Origin: Symsagittifera roscoffensis
Lineage: Eukaryota; Xenacoelomorpha; Acoela; Convolutidae
Length of the DNA: 60,000 bases
Assembly: GCF_963678635.1 (NCBI RefSeq)
Contig: NC_087063.1
Coordinates: forward strand, 35,750,540 to 35,810,539
Reading direction: 5' to 3'
Shown: positions 1-10,578 of the stretch, piece after piece
Position numbering within the stretch: the first letter of the stretch is position 1
Layout of the letters: every line of letters begins with the position of its first letter
Program-made: the position numbers and the translations under genes
The notes under the pieces: model-generated
Told to the model about the DNA's origin: nothing
The model's input: the letters and a program-made list of their open reading frames with translations, nothing else
Database searches by the model: none

Positions 1-120
1 AAAATTGAGGGAGGAGGGGTATATGCAGCGAACTCTGAGCTTTCTCAGCTTATTTTAGAGGAAACACCCATTATTTTCCTGGAAATTTTTTCTGGTCTCC
101 AGTTTCGAGCTCTATCTTAG

Positions 121-331
121 GTTCGTGTCTACATTTGAACTGTTGGAAGGGGGCAATATTCTGAAGCAGACTCTTAATCACGAACATGGAGAGGTGCCAT
201 CTGCTCGATTGTATCGGGAGGTAGACTCAATAGGCCACATGGTACTAACAGAGGAGTGCAATGGATACAAGACCAGACGCATCTTCGAAAGAGTGCCTCA
301 TGTTCAGTCCAGTGAAGACGAACTCCTCTAA
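121..331 (+). CDS. Terminal exon of an upstream FABP-like gene copy (partial)
   Basis: This 211-nt exon follows a pyrimidine-rich acceptor ending ATCTTAG at 114-120 and stops with TAA. It encodes the last beta strands of a fatty-acid-binding-protein-like calycin, including STFELLEGGN and the closing RRIFERV, which corresponds to the FABP C-terminal TRxYxKV strand. It differs from the exon at 1871-2081 by one base, giving Glu instead of Lys in IF(E/K)RV. Homology to 1751-2128 extends to the window's left edge, so exons 1 and 2 of this copy probably lie outside it. The two copies diverge abruptly at 379. Family assignment rests on strand pattern and C-terminal motif and is an inference. Confidence 0.6.
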
Positions 332-385
332 AAATTCATTCGAAAGTCGCTTGATGAAATACACTCGTACTCAAAACATTCTCTT

Positions 386-415
386 TGTAAAATAACATGG
401 TGTAAAATAACATGG
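386..415 (+). repeat. 15-bp perfect tandem duplication
   Basis: tgtaaaataacatgg occurs twice head to tail (386-400 and 401-415), just downstream of where the upstream FABP copy diverges from its paralogue. Confidence 0.85.
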
Positions 416-440
416 TGAATAGTTCGTATATTTGACCAAA

Positions 441-446
441 AATAAA
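441..446 (+). promoter_or_regulatory. Possible polyadenylation signal AATAAA
   Basis: AATAAA lies 110 bases after the stop codon of the upstream FABP-like copy and is followed by a T-rich tract. Its position suits a 3' end signal. In the two other copies of this exon the sequence beyond 2129/11812 is different, so they lack this signal. Confidence 0.4.
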
Positions 447-881
447 GCCATCAGTTTTTTTATCAAAACTTTTCATCAAGGGCAGTAGGAACATTCAGGG
501 CTTCCACCTGATCCACCTGAGTTTTTTTGTGTTTTGAGTTTTTGTTTTTCTTAAGATTCAAATTATCATGGTTGCTGGTTGTAAAATTCTCGGACCAAAT
601 CCATGAGGCGTCACACTAAAGTCCCAGGGCTGCTATGAGACCTTCAAATCTGGTCCTCTCTGACATTTAAAAATAAGATAAATGTGATGCATTTAATCAC
701 ATTTTACCACCAGTTCAACTTTTTGTTATTGTTTGTTATACTTTGCTTTAGGATTTTCTCAATATCGTCATCATTCTCAACCAGCTGGAACGGTTTCAGC
801 ATATGTTACAACTGCGATGATAGAATACACTTGAGTAAATTTTAGATACTTATCAGTAAGAGTACTATAGTGAAAGAAGCG
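447..881. other. Intergenic stretch upstream of the FABP-like gene
   Basis: AT-rich sequence between the upstream FABP copy and the first recognised exon of the next one. I see no ORF with family features. An AG at 869-870 precedes the open frame that enters exon 1, so a further 5' exon ending upstream is possible. Confidence 0.4.
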
Positions 882-902
882 ATGCGTCTACGGGAAAATG
901 GG

Positions 903-2081
903 ATGGAGAAGTTCTGTCAAACGTGGGAGATCATGCTACCCCTGGAGAACGAGGGGGACGAGGACAGGTTCCTGAGTGAGTGGAAGGTGAACTACTTCTT
1001 CCAGCCCCTCATCAAACGAGCCAAGGTCACATTACAAGCATTAATCATGTCAACCGCACACTTGAGTATTTTCAAGAGGACAGGAAGACATGCAGCTTTA
1101 CTTTCTTTATTAGCTATCAAAAGCGAATTACTTTCTTAGTTAACGATTAAAAATGGTATGTTTTCATTCATAAACAGACATGGGGTCACTAGCATCATCA
1201 CTTTATCTAAGGACTGAACCTTTGCATAATGTAAATTGTGCTTTCATAGTGTGTAAGAAGAGTGGTGCTACCATTTTTGGTGGTGTTTAAACTCATATGC
1301 CATTTCCCAAAAGTAAAAACTTTCAAACTCTTTTACTGACACAGGTAAACCCCTCCTTTCATGTGGGAAAAAAACTCGTTCAGGTGGATTGTAGTTGAAA
1401 ACAACCTAAATTCTCTCTGGTTGGGCAACCAAAAACGTTTTGATGGAAGGGAAGGATTTGATTTCGCATTTTATTTCAAGGTCATCATGAGGATCAAAGA
1501 GTCACGACACGAGGCCGAATCCTATTACGTCATAGTGCGAAGTGCTCGTTCTGGCCTCAGTCTGTTACGATACGTGTGGGGTCCCTTCAAAATCGACGAA
1601 ATCTCTTCTGAACTTTTGGTTCGACCTGACGGTAAAAGGTAATACTTTAAAAAGGACACTCATTTGTAAATCGACTTTCGAGGATCGAATTGTAGTGAAG
1701 CCTAAAATTTTCTGGCTTATAACCCATGCTAGATTCCATTTGATATGGAAAAAATTGAGGGAGGAGGGGTATATGCAGCGAACTCTGAGCTTTCTCAGCT
1801 TATTTTAGAGGAAACACCCATTATTTTCCTGGAAATTTTTTCTGGTCTCCAGTTTCGAGCTCTATCTTAGGTTCGTGTCTACATTTGAACTGTTGGAAGG
1901 GGGCAATATTCTGAAGCAGACTCTTAATCACGAACATGGAGAGGTGCCATCTGCTCGATTGTATCGGGAGGTAGACTCAATAGGCCACATGGTACTAACA
2001 GAGGAGTGCAATGGATACAAGACCAGACGCATCTTCAAAAGAGTGCCTCATGTTCAGTCCAGTGAAGACGAACTCCTCTAA
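903..2081 (+). CDS. Fatty-acid-binding-protein-like gene, three exons
   Basis: Three exons join in frame: 903-1025, 1481-1638 and 1871-2081. The introns are 1026-1480 (GTCACA..TTTCAAG) and 1639-1870 (GTAATA..ATCTTAG). Starting at the ATG at 903 the product is 163 residues; the ATG at 882 gives 170. FABPs are usually about 130-135. The N-terminus MEKFCQTWEI matches the family's FxGxW strand, followed by the helix region FLSEWKVNYFFQPLIKRAK. Splicing rebuilds RPDGKRFVSTFELLEGGN across intron 2, equivalent to the family's DGRKVKSxxTLEGGK, and the end RRIFERV matches TRIYEKV. Family members bind hydrophobic ligands in the cytosol. An acidic tail (SSEDELL) is unusual. The donor at 1026 is weak, so exon 1's end is the least certain point. 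The codon phase at both junctions supports a real gene. Confidence 0.65.
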
Positions 2082-2097
2082 AAATTCATTCGAAAGT

Positions 2098-2690
2098 CGC
2101 TTGATGAAACACACTCGTACTCAAAACTTAAAGCTTTCGAACAATATATATCGACAGTTAGATCAAAAATGAAGTGCATTTGTTGTAACTTTTTAGTTAT
2201 TTAAATAATTTTTTGATAGTTCATAAAGTTTGCCCGCCTTTCTTTAGCCTTTCAAAACCCAAAATACTATAAAATCAAATTTTGTCATAACTTTTTTTGC
2301 GGCAACTAAATGTTTCAAAAAAGGCAAAAAATACGTTTTCAAGTACTTTTTGAGTACTTTTTCTGCGCATATAAAATTTAGTTATTTTTGACGAAAGTGC
2401 ATTTAGAAAATTTTAGGATTAGTCACCCATAAATGAGTGCCGTAAATGAGTGCTTTTGGGTGGTCAGGGTGTTGAATCCTTCAGAAGGGGCGTCCCCTTA
2501 TATCCGATACATGCCCGTGATATCTTTGGCCTAAAATTAGTTTTTCAAGTTTATTTTTTGTAGTGTCTAGAAAAAAACCAGTTGAACTTGCTGGAATATC
2601 AATAAAAATTTCAGGTCGAAAATCTATGCGAACGTGAAATTACCTGAAAGCAAATTATAAAATTTTCATTCTATGGAAATTTATGGATAG
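2098..2690 (+). repeat. 593-bp repeat, copy 1 (FABP 3' flank)
   Basis: Starts cgcttgatgaaa in the 3' flank of the FABP-like exon and ends ggaaatttatggatag. It recurs diverged at 3036-3628, and both copies recur in unit 2 near 11781-12373 and 12717-13311. The two copies within one unit differ far more than the units do from each other, so this local duplication predates the segmental one. No coding potential seen. Confidence 0.8.
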
Positions 2691-2961
2691 CGAGTCTGTG
2701 AAATTATTTAGTCACACCACGCACAAAAACTGACAATGAAACTTCAAGCAAAAAGTTTTTTTGTAGTTTTTCTAAGAACGTGGTCGAAACATTCTGCAAT
2801 ACTTGCAAAGCAACTGGTTATTCTTATTAGTTTTTGGATTTTTTCTTCTTAATTTTTGCATTTGAACCAATATTTGGAAGTACATGGTTTCATTTTTTTT
2901 TCGAGTTTTTGGAAACAAGTAGGTAGCTTCAGTATAATTTCGAATCCTTTTGAGAAAAAAA
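2669..2961 (+). repeat. About 290-bp repeat, copy a
   Basis: Begins attctatggaaatttatgg, continues through cgagtctgtgaaattattta and ends in an A-run after ccttttgag. It recurs at 4922-5214, and in unit 2 near 12352-12645 and from 15716 on. Noncoding. Confidence 0.75.
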
Positions 2962-3035
2962 TAACTTGTACCGCTTAACTTTTTCGTTCTTAGGTGCTCT
3001 CAGCAAAAAAAAAACCACAATAAAATATCGAAAAT

Positions 3036-3628
3036 CGCTTGATGAAATACACTCGTACTCAATGCTTAAAAGCTTTCCGAACAATATATATCGACAGTTA
3101 GATCAAAAATGAAGTGCTCTTGTTGTAACTTTTTAGTTATTTAGATAAATTTTTGATAGTTCATAAAGTTTGCCCGCCTTTCTTTAGCTTTTCAAAACCC
3201 AAAATACTAAAAAACCAAACTTTGTCATAACTTTTTTCGCGGCAACTAAATGCTTCAAAAAAAGGCAAACAAATACGTTTTCAAAACTTTTTGAGTCTTC
3301 TGCACATATAAAATTTCGTTATTTTTGGCGCCAAAAGTGCATTTAGAAAATTTTAGGATTGGTCACCCATAAACGAGTGCGTAAATGAGTGCTTTTGGGT
3401 GGTCAGGGTATTGAATCCTTCAGAAGGGGCGTCCCTTTTATCCGATACATGCCCGTGATATCTTTGGCCTAAAAATAGTTTTATAAGTTTATGATTTGTA
3501 GTGCCTAGAAAAAAACCGGTTGAGCTTGCTGGAATATCAACAAAAGTTTCAGGTCGAAAATCTATGCGAACGTGAAATTACCTGAAAACGATTTTGAAAA
3601 TTTTCATTGTATGGAAATTTATGGATAG
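3036..3628 (+). repeat. 593-bp repeat, copy 2
   Basis: Diverged second copy of 2098-2690 with the same start and end motifs and several small indels and substitutions. Confidence 0.8.
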
Positions 3629-4921
3629 ACTGAGTTTTTCTATGAAAAAAAAATTATATTTTTCTTATCAGGAGAAAAAATATGTTTGTGACCGAGAAAT
3701 AAACAACGTCGTGGTTAACCCAACCCCATGAGTCGTGAAGACATTCCGTCAAATTTATGTTTTCCTCAAAAACCTTACATGAAATTGAATGATTGACTTT
3801 TTCTTTCCTTGATGCTAAGCCAGAGGTCAATCGATCTTGACAGTAGTCGATTTACGCGTATTTTAAATAAAACAAGGCAGTCCTAATTTTTATACCTATT
3901 TCTGACCATTTAGGGGTGGGGGAGTTCGTTAAAAACATCTTAAATTTAATAACGAAATAAGTAAAATCTATTATTTTTAAAAGCACTCTCTCAAACTCAA
4001 ATTGGCGATACTAATCAAATTCGCAGACTCACTTTTATCTACAGGTCTACTGGGCACTCAGTTAGTAATTTCAATTACAAAAATAACCAAAAGCTACTCA
4101 AGTGTTATTACCAATTTCAACTCAAGTACAATGCGTAGGCTTCCCTGTTTGTATCAATTATTCTGTAATGCTCGTTTATTATCCAGGTGCTTGCGTCAAT
4201 CAATTCATTCAATTCATCAGAGTCTGGACTGGTGCGCAGAGGGGGCGGAGGAGTTTACTGCGGTTTAAACATAAGGTCTGAACTAGGTGATCTTCAGGAT
4301 AGTTTCAGAACGGAAAATTTCTCTTGTTCAGAAATGCTTCAGACCTGTTTCAATTATGAAGTTATTCTGAAATCAAAATCTGAAACAGTCCTGTAAAAGC
4401 TGTAACAGTCCTCAAATCAGAAACAGGTCTTGAATGTATGTGAAATTACTCTGAAGTTAGCCTGAAGTTATGTGTGCTTTAAAAGAGCTGCAACATCATT
4501 TTTTGGTTGGACTAAAAATGTATTCAAAACTTTTGAAAATCCTAGAACCGTCCATATAGGAGCAAAAATGTTTCAACTTTTTATTATTGCCGTTGAATTG
4601 ATTAGATAGGACTGTATTTCAAAATATTATGATATTGCAATTAGTTGGGGCGATTTATGCACGAGCGAAAGAAACGATATGCCAACTACTCAGCGTTTTT
4701 CAAATAACTGCAGTTAGTGCGTTCCTTATTCAAGATCTTTGTTGGCTATGTTTCCAACAAGCATCCAGCATCGGACATAGTGAGTCTCGCGCTACCGAAC
4801 TTTCAAATGAGCGGCGGATATTTTGCAACTTCACCACCGCTCCGCAAGTTAACCATGCTTTACGCTTAAGAAGTAGTACTGAAGTAGGTAAATGTCGTAG
4901 CAAACCTCAAAACCAATCAAA
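3629..4921. other. Noncoding stretch with two weak open frames
   Basis: Shared with unit 2 (about 13312-14620). Open frames at 4002-4268 and 4629-4919 have no recognisable domain. The second is less AT-rich than its surroundings and is bounded by a possible acceptor (caattag, 4644) and donor (gtag|gtaaat, 4888), so it could be an exon. The few differences between units include amino-acid changes, which is not what a constrained exon would show. I leave it unassigned. Confidence 0.3.
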
Positions 4922-5214
4922 ATTCTATGGAAATTTATGGATAGCGAGTCTGTGAAATTATTTAGTCACACCACGCACAAAAACTGACGCTGAAACTTCA
5001 AGCGAAAAGTTTTTTTGTAGTTTTTCTAAGAACGTGGTCGAAACATTCTGCAATACTTGCAAAGCAACTGGTTATTTTTATTAGATTTTGGATTTTTTCT
5101 TCTTATTTTTTGCATTTGAACCAATATTTGGAAGTACATGGTTTTATTTTTTTTTCGAGTTTTTGGAAACAAGTAGGTAGCTTCAGTATAATTTCGAATC
5201 CTTTTGAGAAAAAA
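4922..5214 (+). repeat. About 290-bp repeat, copy b
   Basis: Second copy of 2669-2961. The first 23 bases (4922-4944) match copy a but are missing at the corresponding unit-2 site, where 1094 bp of other sequence sits instead. Confidence 0.75.
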
Positions 5215-5985
5215 AATATTTTTTTTCTCATTTTTTTATTTCAACTTTTCCACCAAAACAATTTGAAGGCAATCTTAGACAAATTGTCCCTATGCAACCA
5301 GTTAAACTATTTTTAAGCTTAAAGGTCTGACGTTTCAAAAATTGTATTTTAAAATTGCTAATCGTTGGTGATAATGAAACTTTTATTATACATACCTCAA
5401 AGCTATATTGTATTTACCACATTATGACTATCAATTTTGTAACCGTGTCTGGCGTGGTCATTCACAAATTTTTTTCAGCCAGCTATGGCTTGAAATGAAG
5501 AAAAATATTCGTGCTGGATACAATTTGTGTAGAAACTAATGCTTTACAATAACTGGAAAAAAATGCTTAACCTCTGATTTCAAAAGTAAGCTCTGACATC
5601 ATACCACTTCACTTGAGTTTTTGGCCGTTGAAGAAATTTTTTCCCGTTGAACCTAAAATTTTTTAATTGAGTGATATATTGTTATTTTTCCACAAATTGA
5701 ATCAATCACAGTTCGGCTCAATAATACGTCCCTTCTGAAAGAGAACAAAAATTTACGGTGTAGATTAGTTTATCCCCCCACGTGGTTTTTGGTCAAACGA
5801 TGGTTTTGGTTCAAACGGAGTGCAACATTAAAGCTTCTTCAATTGATCTGGAATGAAAAATTTCTCGAAAAAATTTTGTCAATTTTCTCCAAACTTTAAT
5901 GAAGCCATCCCACCACCCAAAAAACCAACAGGAAAAAAATCAAATTTTTTTGTAAGATATTGAAAAATGGTTGAGTTTTCAGTCA

Positions 5986-6313
5986 ATTTTTATCTCTTTC
6001 TGTTGATTTGATGGCTGAGATGACTTTTTTCAGCAAATTCGAATAGTGTTTGTTTTTTACTTTGACAAAATTGTATTTAAAGTCTTTTTTTTTCATGCCA
6101 AGTTATTTGAAAAAGCATCAATATTGCATAACGATTGACCTCAAATCATCGATTTTTATCTCTTTCTGTTGATTTGATGGCTGAGATGACTTTTTACAGC
6201 AAATTCGAATGGTGTTTTTTTGACTTTGACAAAATTGTATTTTAAGTCTTTTTTTTTCACTCCAAGTTATTTGAAAAAGCATCAATATTGCATAACGATT
6301 GACCACAAACCAT
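5986..6313 (+). repeat. 166-bp tandem duplication, unit 1 only
   Basis: 5986-6151 is repeated as 6152-6313 with small differences. Unit 2 has a single copy near 16755-16916. The duplication therefore arose, or was lost, after the segmental duplication. Confidence 0.8.
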
Positions 6314-6388
6314 CGTTCGCTGCGACGAATACTATGATGGTAAATGTCTAGGCAACTAGTCCGGCAAGCTGTCGCAGTTGTTTTGGAC

Positions 6389-6826
6389 GGGGCCTAGGAA
6401 ATAAGACGAAAAGCAAATTAGACGTGACCAACAAAAACGAATTTAGACGTCGATGCAAAACTACAAATATGGGAAATTAGGCGTAATTGTATTGTTTCAT
6501 GTCTCAAATTTGTTTACTGACTACAATTAACTTTTGTTCAGCTTTCTTAAATGCAAATCATCTTCTCACATGCGGCAACTTTCATATTCTGCATTTTTCA
6601 AATGCCGCAATTGTATAATTTATGCATTTCAATTGATATAAACATTTTGATATGCAATGGGATCATATATTATTTTTGTAATTATGAAAACTTGGTTTAA
6701 GCAATAAGTTTTGTTAGCCCTTTGCTTTCCGTCTAAAATGCTTGTTTTGAAAAAAAACACTTTAACTTCTAAATTCGTTTTTGTTGGTCACGTCTAACTT
6801 GCCTATCGTCTAATTTTCTAACCCCC
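6389..6826. mobile_element. hAT-like non-autonomous MITE, unit 1 copy
   Basis: A 438-bp element with imperfect terminal inverted repeats of about 58 bp. The left end begins ggggcctaggaaataagacg and the right end in reverse complement begins gggggttagaaaattagacg. Both contain the identical core gacgtgaccaacaaaaacg. Candidate 8-bp target-site duplications flank it: ttttggac (6381-6388) and ttttggat (6827-6834). An 8-bp TSD is typical of hAT transposons. There is no transposase ORF. The same element with the same flanks is in unit 2, so insertion preceded the segmental duplication. Confidence 0.75.
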
Positions 6827-7315
6827 TTTTGGATGAGATTCATAGCACATTGTGTCTCAGCTGATTTGTTTCGCGTGCTTATAAAATAGAAAAAATGGTG
6901 TTTATTTATCAATTAGATACAATAAGACAAATGATTAGCATACGCACAGACCCAGAATATCAAAGATAGGATTTAAGCATAACTTACGTAGGTTTTACTG
7001 CTTGAATTTGCCATTTAATTCTAGGGGAAGATTGTTCACATAAGCCGATCGTTCACTTGGTTGAAAGTATTTTTTTCAACCGATTGGATTTGAGCATAAT
7101 TTACGCACATTCTTACATTTCTTACATTCCAACAACTCTACAATAACTGATCCGACTTTCAAAGGAAAATGAAAAAAATCCGTGCTGAAGGCGGTTTTTT
7201 TTCCAGATAACTTTCTATATTTTAACTAACTATTTTGACAAAATTTTGTGTTATTATCCAAAGAGTATTGTTGTCGTGAGCTCAAAGTTAAAAAAGTTTT
7301 TCACCTGTGATCTCT

Positions 7316-7349
7316 TTGCCAATTTGCTAAAATTGGCAAATTGGCAAAC
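7316..7349. repeat. Hairpin of gccaattt/aaattggc, unit 1
   Basis: Inverted repeat tttgccaattt..aaattggcaaa with one mismatch in the stem. A related gccaatttgcc string recurs at 7375-7385. The unit 2 version is better paired. Confidence 0.7.
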
Positions 7350-7804
7350 ATTAAAAAATGGGTGCTTAAACATCGCCAATTTGCCAACTTAAGACGCCTA
7401 GCGCGCCTTAAGCGGAGATTAACGCATCAGCGGAGATTGACTTTTTTCCACCCACTTTCGAGTTTTCGATTTTTAATGTTGTTCTACGTGTAATTATGGC
7501 TAAACGCGTAAGCTTGCGATGTTAAGTATGTTCAACAAATATGTCCACATATTAGTGTTATTTTGTTCACCATGCCAAAATTATTGCAATATGACAATGA
7601 TAGAAAAATTTTTAAAAGAGAAATTCAAAAAGTGAGGGGGACCCGGAGATTTAATCCCTGTTTGAAATTGTTTTAAATTCAATTGAGGCATGCTACTTGA
7701 ACAATGTTTTTCTTGCCAATATTCTAAAAACTTTACTTTGTGCTTAACATAGCGTGTGGAGTATTTTTTTTCACAAAAATTTTTTATTTTTTTTTTCGTT
7801 TTTT

Positions 7805-7850
7805 TTTGTATCCATTTGATATCCATTTGATATCCATTTTTCGAATATAC
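7805..7850 (+). repeat. Triplicated atccatttgat at a deletion junction
   Basis: Unit 1 carries three head-to-tail copies of an 11-base atccatttgat-type motif where unit 2 has one (near 20984-20998). The motif sits exactly where unit 1 lacks the 2.57-kb block present in unit 2. Confidence 0.7.
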
Positions 7851-8230
7851 CATGTGATGAAATTTACTACGCTTGTTTGCGGTATGCATGTATTGTTCCA
7901 ACATTTGAAAGAACACGGAATATTTATGCTTGGTGTAGTTTTTTGTCGATTTTCGGCTATCGAAATAATAGTTTTTAACAAAAAAAAAAGTTTATGCCTC
8001 GTTGAAGATATCGACTCCCCAAAATCAAATTTTAAAGAAATTTAACAACAATCCTCTTATGCAAAGTTTCGGGAGTTTAAAATTGCCAATTTGGCTATGC
8101 TGTGGACTATTTTATGCGCTCTTTGAAAATTTTATCCATAATATTGAAAGCGTAACGCGATTTATTTATGCGTGGCAAAAAATCCCGCATTACAAAATCG
8201 TTCCAAATTGATTTGAGGCTAGCTAATCAG
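7851..8230 (+). repeat. Dispersed repeat family D, unit 1 copy
   Basis: About 75 percent similar by eye to the reverse complement of 26900-27250, including atatttatgcttggtgt, agcgtaacgcga and tttgaggctagct. Similarity continues across stop codons, so this is a noncoding repeat rather than a gene, although parts stay open on both strands. Unit 2 copy: 20993-21385. Confidence 0.65.
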
Positions 8231-10074
8231 TCGTATCAATTTTGTATAATTCATTATTTCTCAATTGATGTTTGATATATTCTAAAATTTACAGTTTTTC
8301 AACAATTTAAAAAAATTTATATTGAAAAACTGATTATTGAACTATTCGATATGGATTAATGGGGAGTCGGAATTTTCAGGGTTTTTGCAGTGTCTTGTCT
8401 CTGATTTAGTTTCTGATCAGAGTTGAAATTTGGCACTGTGTAAAGTCTGATGCAGTACTCGGATGATAAAGAAACTTCAATTTTACAGTACTGATTTTCG
8501 CTGGAAGACTTATCCGAGGACTGATTTGCACTGCGAGACCAAATTTAAAATTTTACAAGACTGATTGTTCGTATATCAGAGCAAGCCTTGAATGCAAGCC
8601 GACTGCACTTTAAGACCAGGTGAAATGTTTTTTTTTGGTTGAGAAATTGACAAATTATTTGAAAAAAAAGATGAATTATATTTTTTTTTAATTTTTTTCT
8701 TCAGTTTATTCCCCATCACTCTCATGAGAACAAAAAAGGGATATCATTAACGTCCTAATGATCAAATGTCCTATGAGCAAATGGTTTGCTTCAAATTAGT
8801 TCGTCGCTTATGCGTGTTATCAGAACGCATTATAGCGCTCGTTTAGTTTTTCCAATTTGTTTTTCTACAATTGAACTCCGGAAAACAATATTTTTATATG
8901 GTATAGAAAAATTTCATCGAAAATGTTTAGTTGAAAAATCGGAAATTGGCTGAGTAAAAAAAACGGCCCGAGTACAAAAAACGGCCTAAGTTTTCCGTTT
9001 TTTTAAGCAAACTTGAATTATAAATGAGGCAGTAAAGCATAAAACAAGAATTAGCAATAGACCGACTAAAGCTGAAACGGATAATCACATCCAAAATTTT
9101 TTGTTGAGCATTGAAAGGCGAGAAGGGTACCGTCCTATTTTCTATATAATGTTCTCATAGTGTCCGTTTTGTTAGTTATCAGAAGCATTCTGAATGATAA
9201 TCTCATAACGTCCTTTTGTAAACTTTCTGAAACTTTAAGTCTCATAACATACATTTTTGCGTGTTATCTAACAATTTACTCCTTTTCTGTCAGCTATTAG
9301 TTTTTTTTGTATCGTAGTCTTGTAACGACCCTGTTCGATCAAAATATCCTTTCTGCTACCTTATCTTAACCTTCTTGTGAGATATTTTCATAATGTTTTT
9401 GTTAAATTATATTCTGTTACTTTTGTTGATTTTTCAAATTTCTGTATGTTATAACCTGCTGAAACTTTCAGCATGGTTTAATCAGCCGACTTTGTTGTTC
9501 TTAAACTTAAATAGTTCGGTTTTGTATAAAACGAAATCATGTTTATTTTTCGTATAATTATAATGTCAGTGATATAACCAAATTTGATAGCTAGCCTAAA
9601 TCAGGTCAGATTAAACGTTGAAATTGATGAGTAAAGTAAAAAAAAGAAAGAATCCCCAGCTTTTTGTATATCAAGTTCTGGTGTTTTTGCTCAAACGTTG
9701 ATGTAATAATGAAAAAAAAACGTATTCGATTCAGAAGCGGATCTAGGATTTTCTTGAAGGGGGGACGGATTTTCAAAATTGTTGAAGACTTTGTCGACCT
9801 TTTTTTTAACCTTAGGTCGACCAAATTGATTTTCCGATCACTCCCAGATCACTATAAGGACCCTAATTTAATCAAATGCTTGCGCCGCAGCAAAACAGGT
9901 CAAAAAAGCCGTTTGGACACTTTTTGAAAAATTTTGGTTAAAAAATTGCGTTCTTTTCTCGGCGCGCGCTCCCCTTCAAAATAAGTATACTTTTTGGTGC
10001 CCACGGTGCTTTTAGTGAAACTTTAGGTTTGATCGGCCTTAAAGGGATGTCATAAAAATAATACCAAAGGGAGG
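8231..10074. other. AT-rich duplicated sequence before LINE-A
   Basis: Shared with 21386-23231. Includes a run of short related motifs (tctcataacgtcc, gtcctatgag) from 8740 to 9260. Near 9795-9820 a gtcgacct/aggtcgac inverted repeat occurs. No gene recognised. Confidence 0.4.
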
Positions 10075-10080
10075 GATCCT

Positions 10081-10578
10081 TTGGTTGGTGAGGAGCTGAA
10101 AAGCCTACACACGGAAATCTCAACAGAAGTAATTCGCAGAAACGAGCTGATCAGCCAAACACTTGGAGAATCACATGGCATGCTTGCCGATGCCCTAACG
10201 GCATCAAGAGGAAGACTGGTAGCCGCACGCAAGAAGATGAAGAAACGCCTACGACAACTAGAAAGAATATGGTGGGACGAAATCATCATCGAGTGCGAAA
10301 ACGCAGCGGAGAAAGGGGACATAAGTACCATGTACAAAACTTTAAGGAAACTGGGAACAAGATCACAGAAACACCAGACAGGCCACACTATCTCTACTGG
10401 CGAATTCAAGGCCCACTTCAGCAACGTATCGAAGGACCGATATGAGAACGACCCGGGTACTTTGATGAACACAGTCAAACAGATGCCAGATAAAAGCAAA
10501 GACGTCAAGTTCATAACAGCCAACCAGAAGCTGAACACCCGTCCGTCCGAGAAAGAAATCATGGAAGCACTGGATTAG
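10081..10578 (+). pseudogene. LINE-A ORF: endonuclease-RT linker (copy 1)
   Basis: A 165-residue open frame rich in charged residues, ending in TAG. It corresponds to the region that precedes RT in apurinic-endonuclease-type LINEs. After the stop, the same frame resumes with ESAPGKDGVRM, the RT entry motif usually read as (K)APGxDG, so the TAG interrupts a longer protein. The same stop is present in copy 2 and therefore predates the duplication. Copy 1 keeps Trp where copy 2 has an extra TAG at 23427-23429. Confidence 0.75.

Noticed and set aside
1875-2081. Stand-alone 68-codon gene at each FABP last exon
   Set aside because: The frame begins inside the exon without a conventional ATG and is better explained as the terminal exon of a spliced gene.
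7584-7916. Minus-strand 111-codon frame as a gene
   Set aside because: It crosses the deletion scar at 7805-7850 and poly-A/T tracts, so its length is an accident of the rearrangement.
7740-8211. Open frames of 101 and 69 codons, and the 127-codon equivalent at 20985-21368, as genes
   Set aside because: Similarity to the inverted copy at 26900-27410 runs through stops and A-run indels without codon pattern. It is a dispersed repeat.
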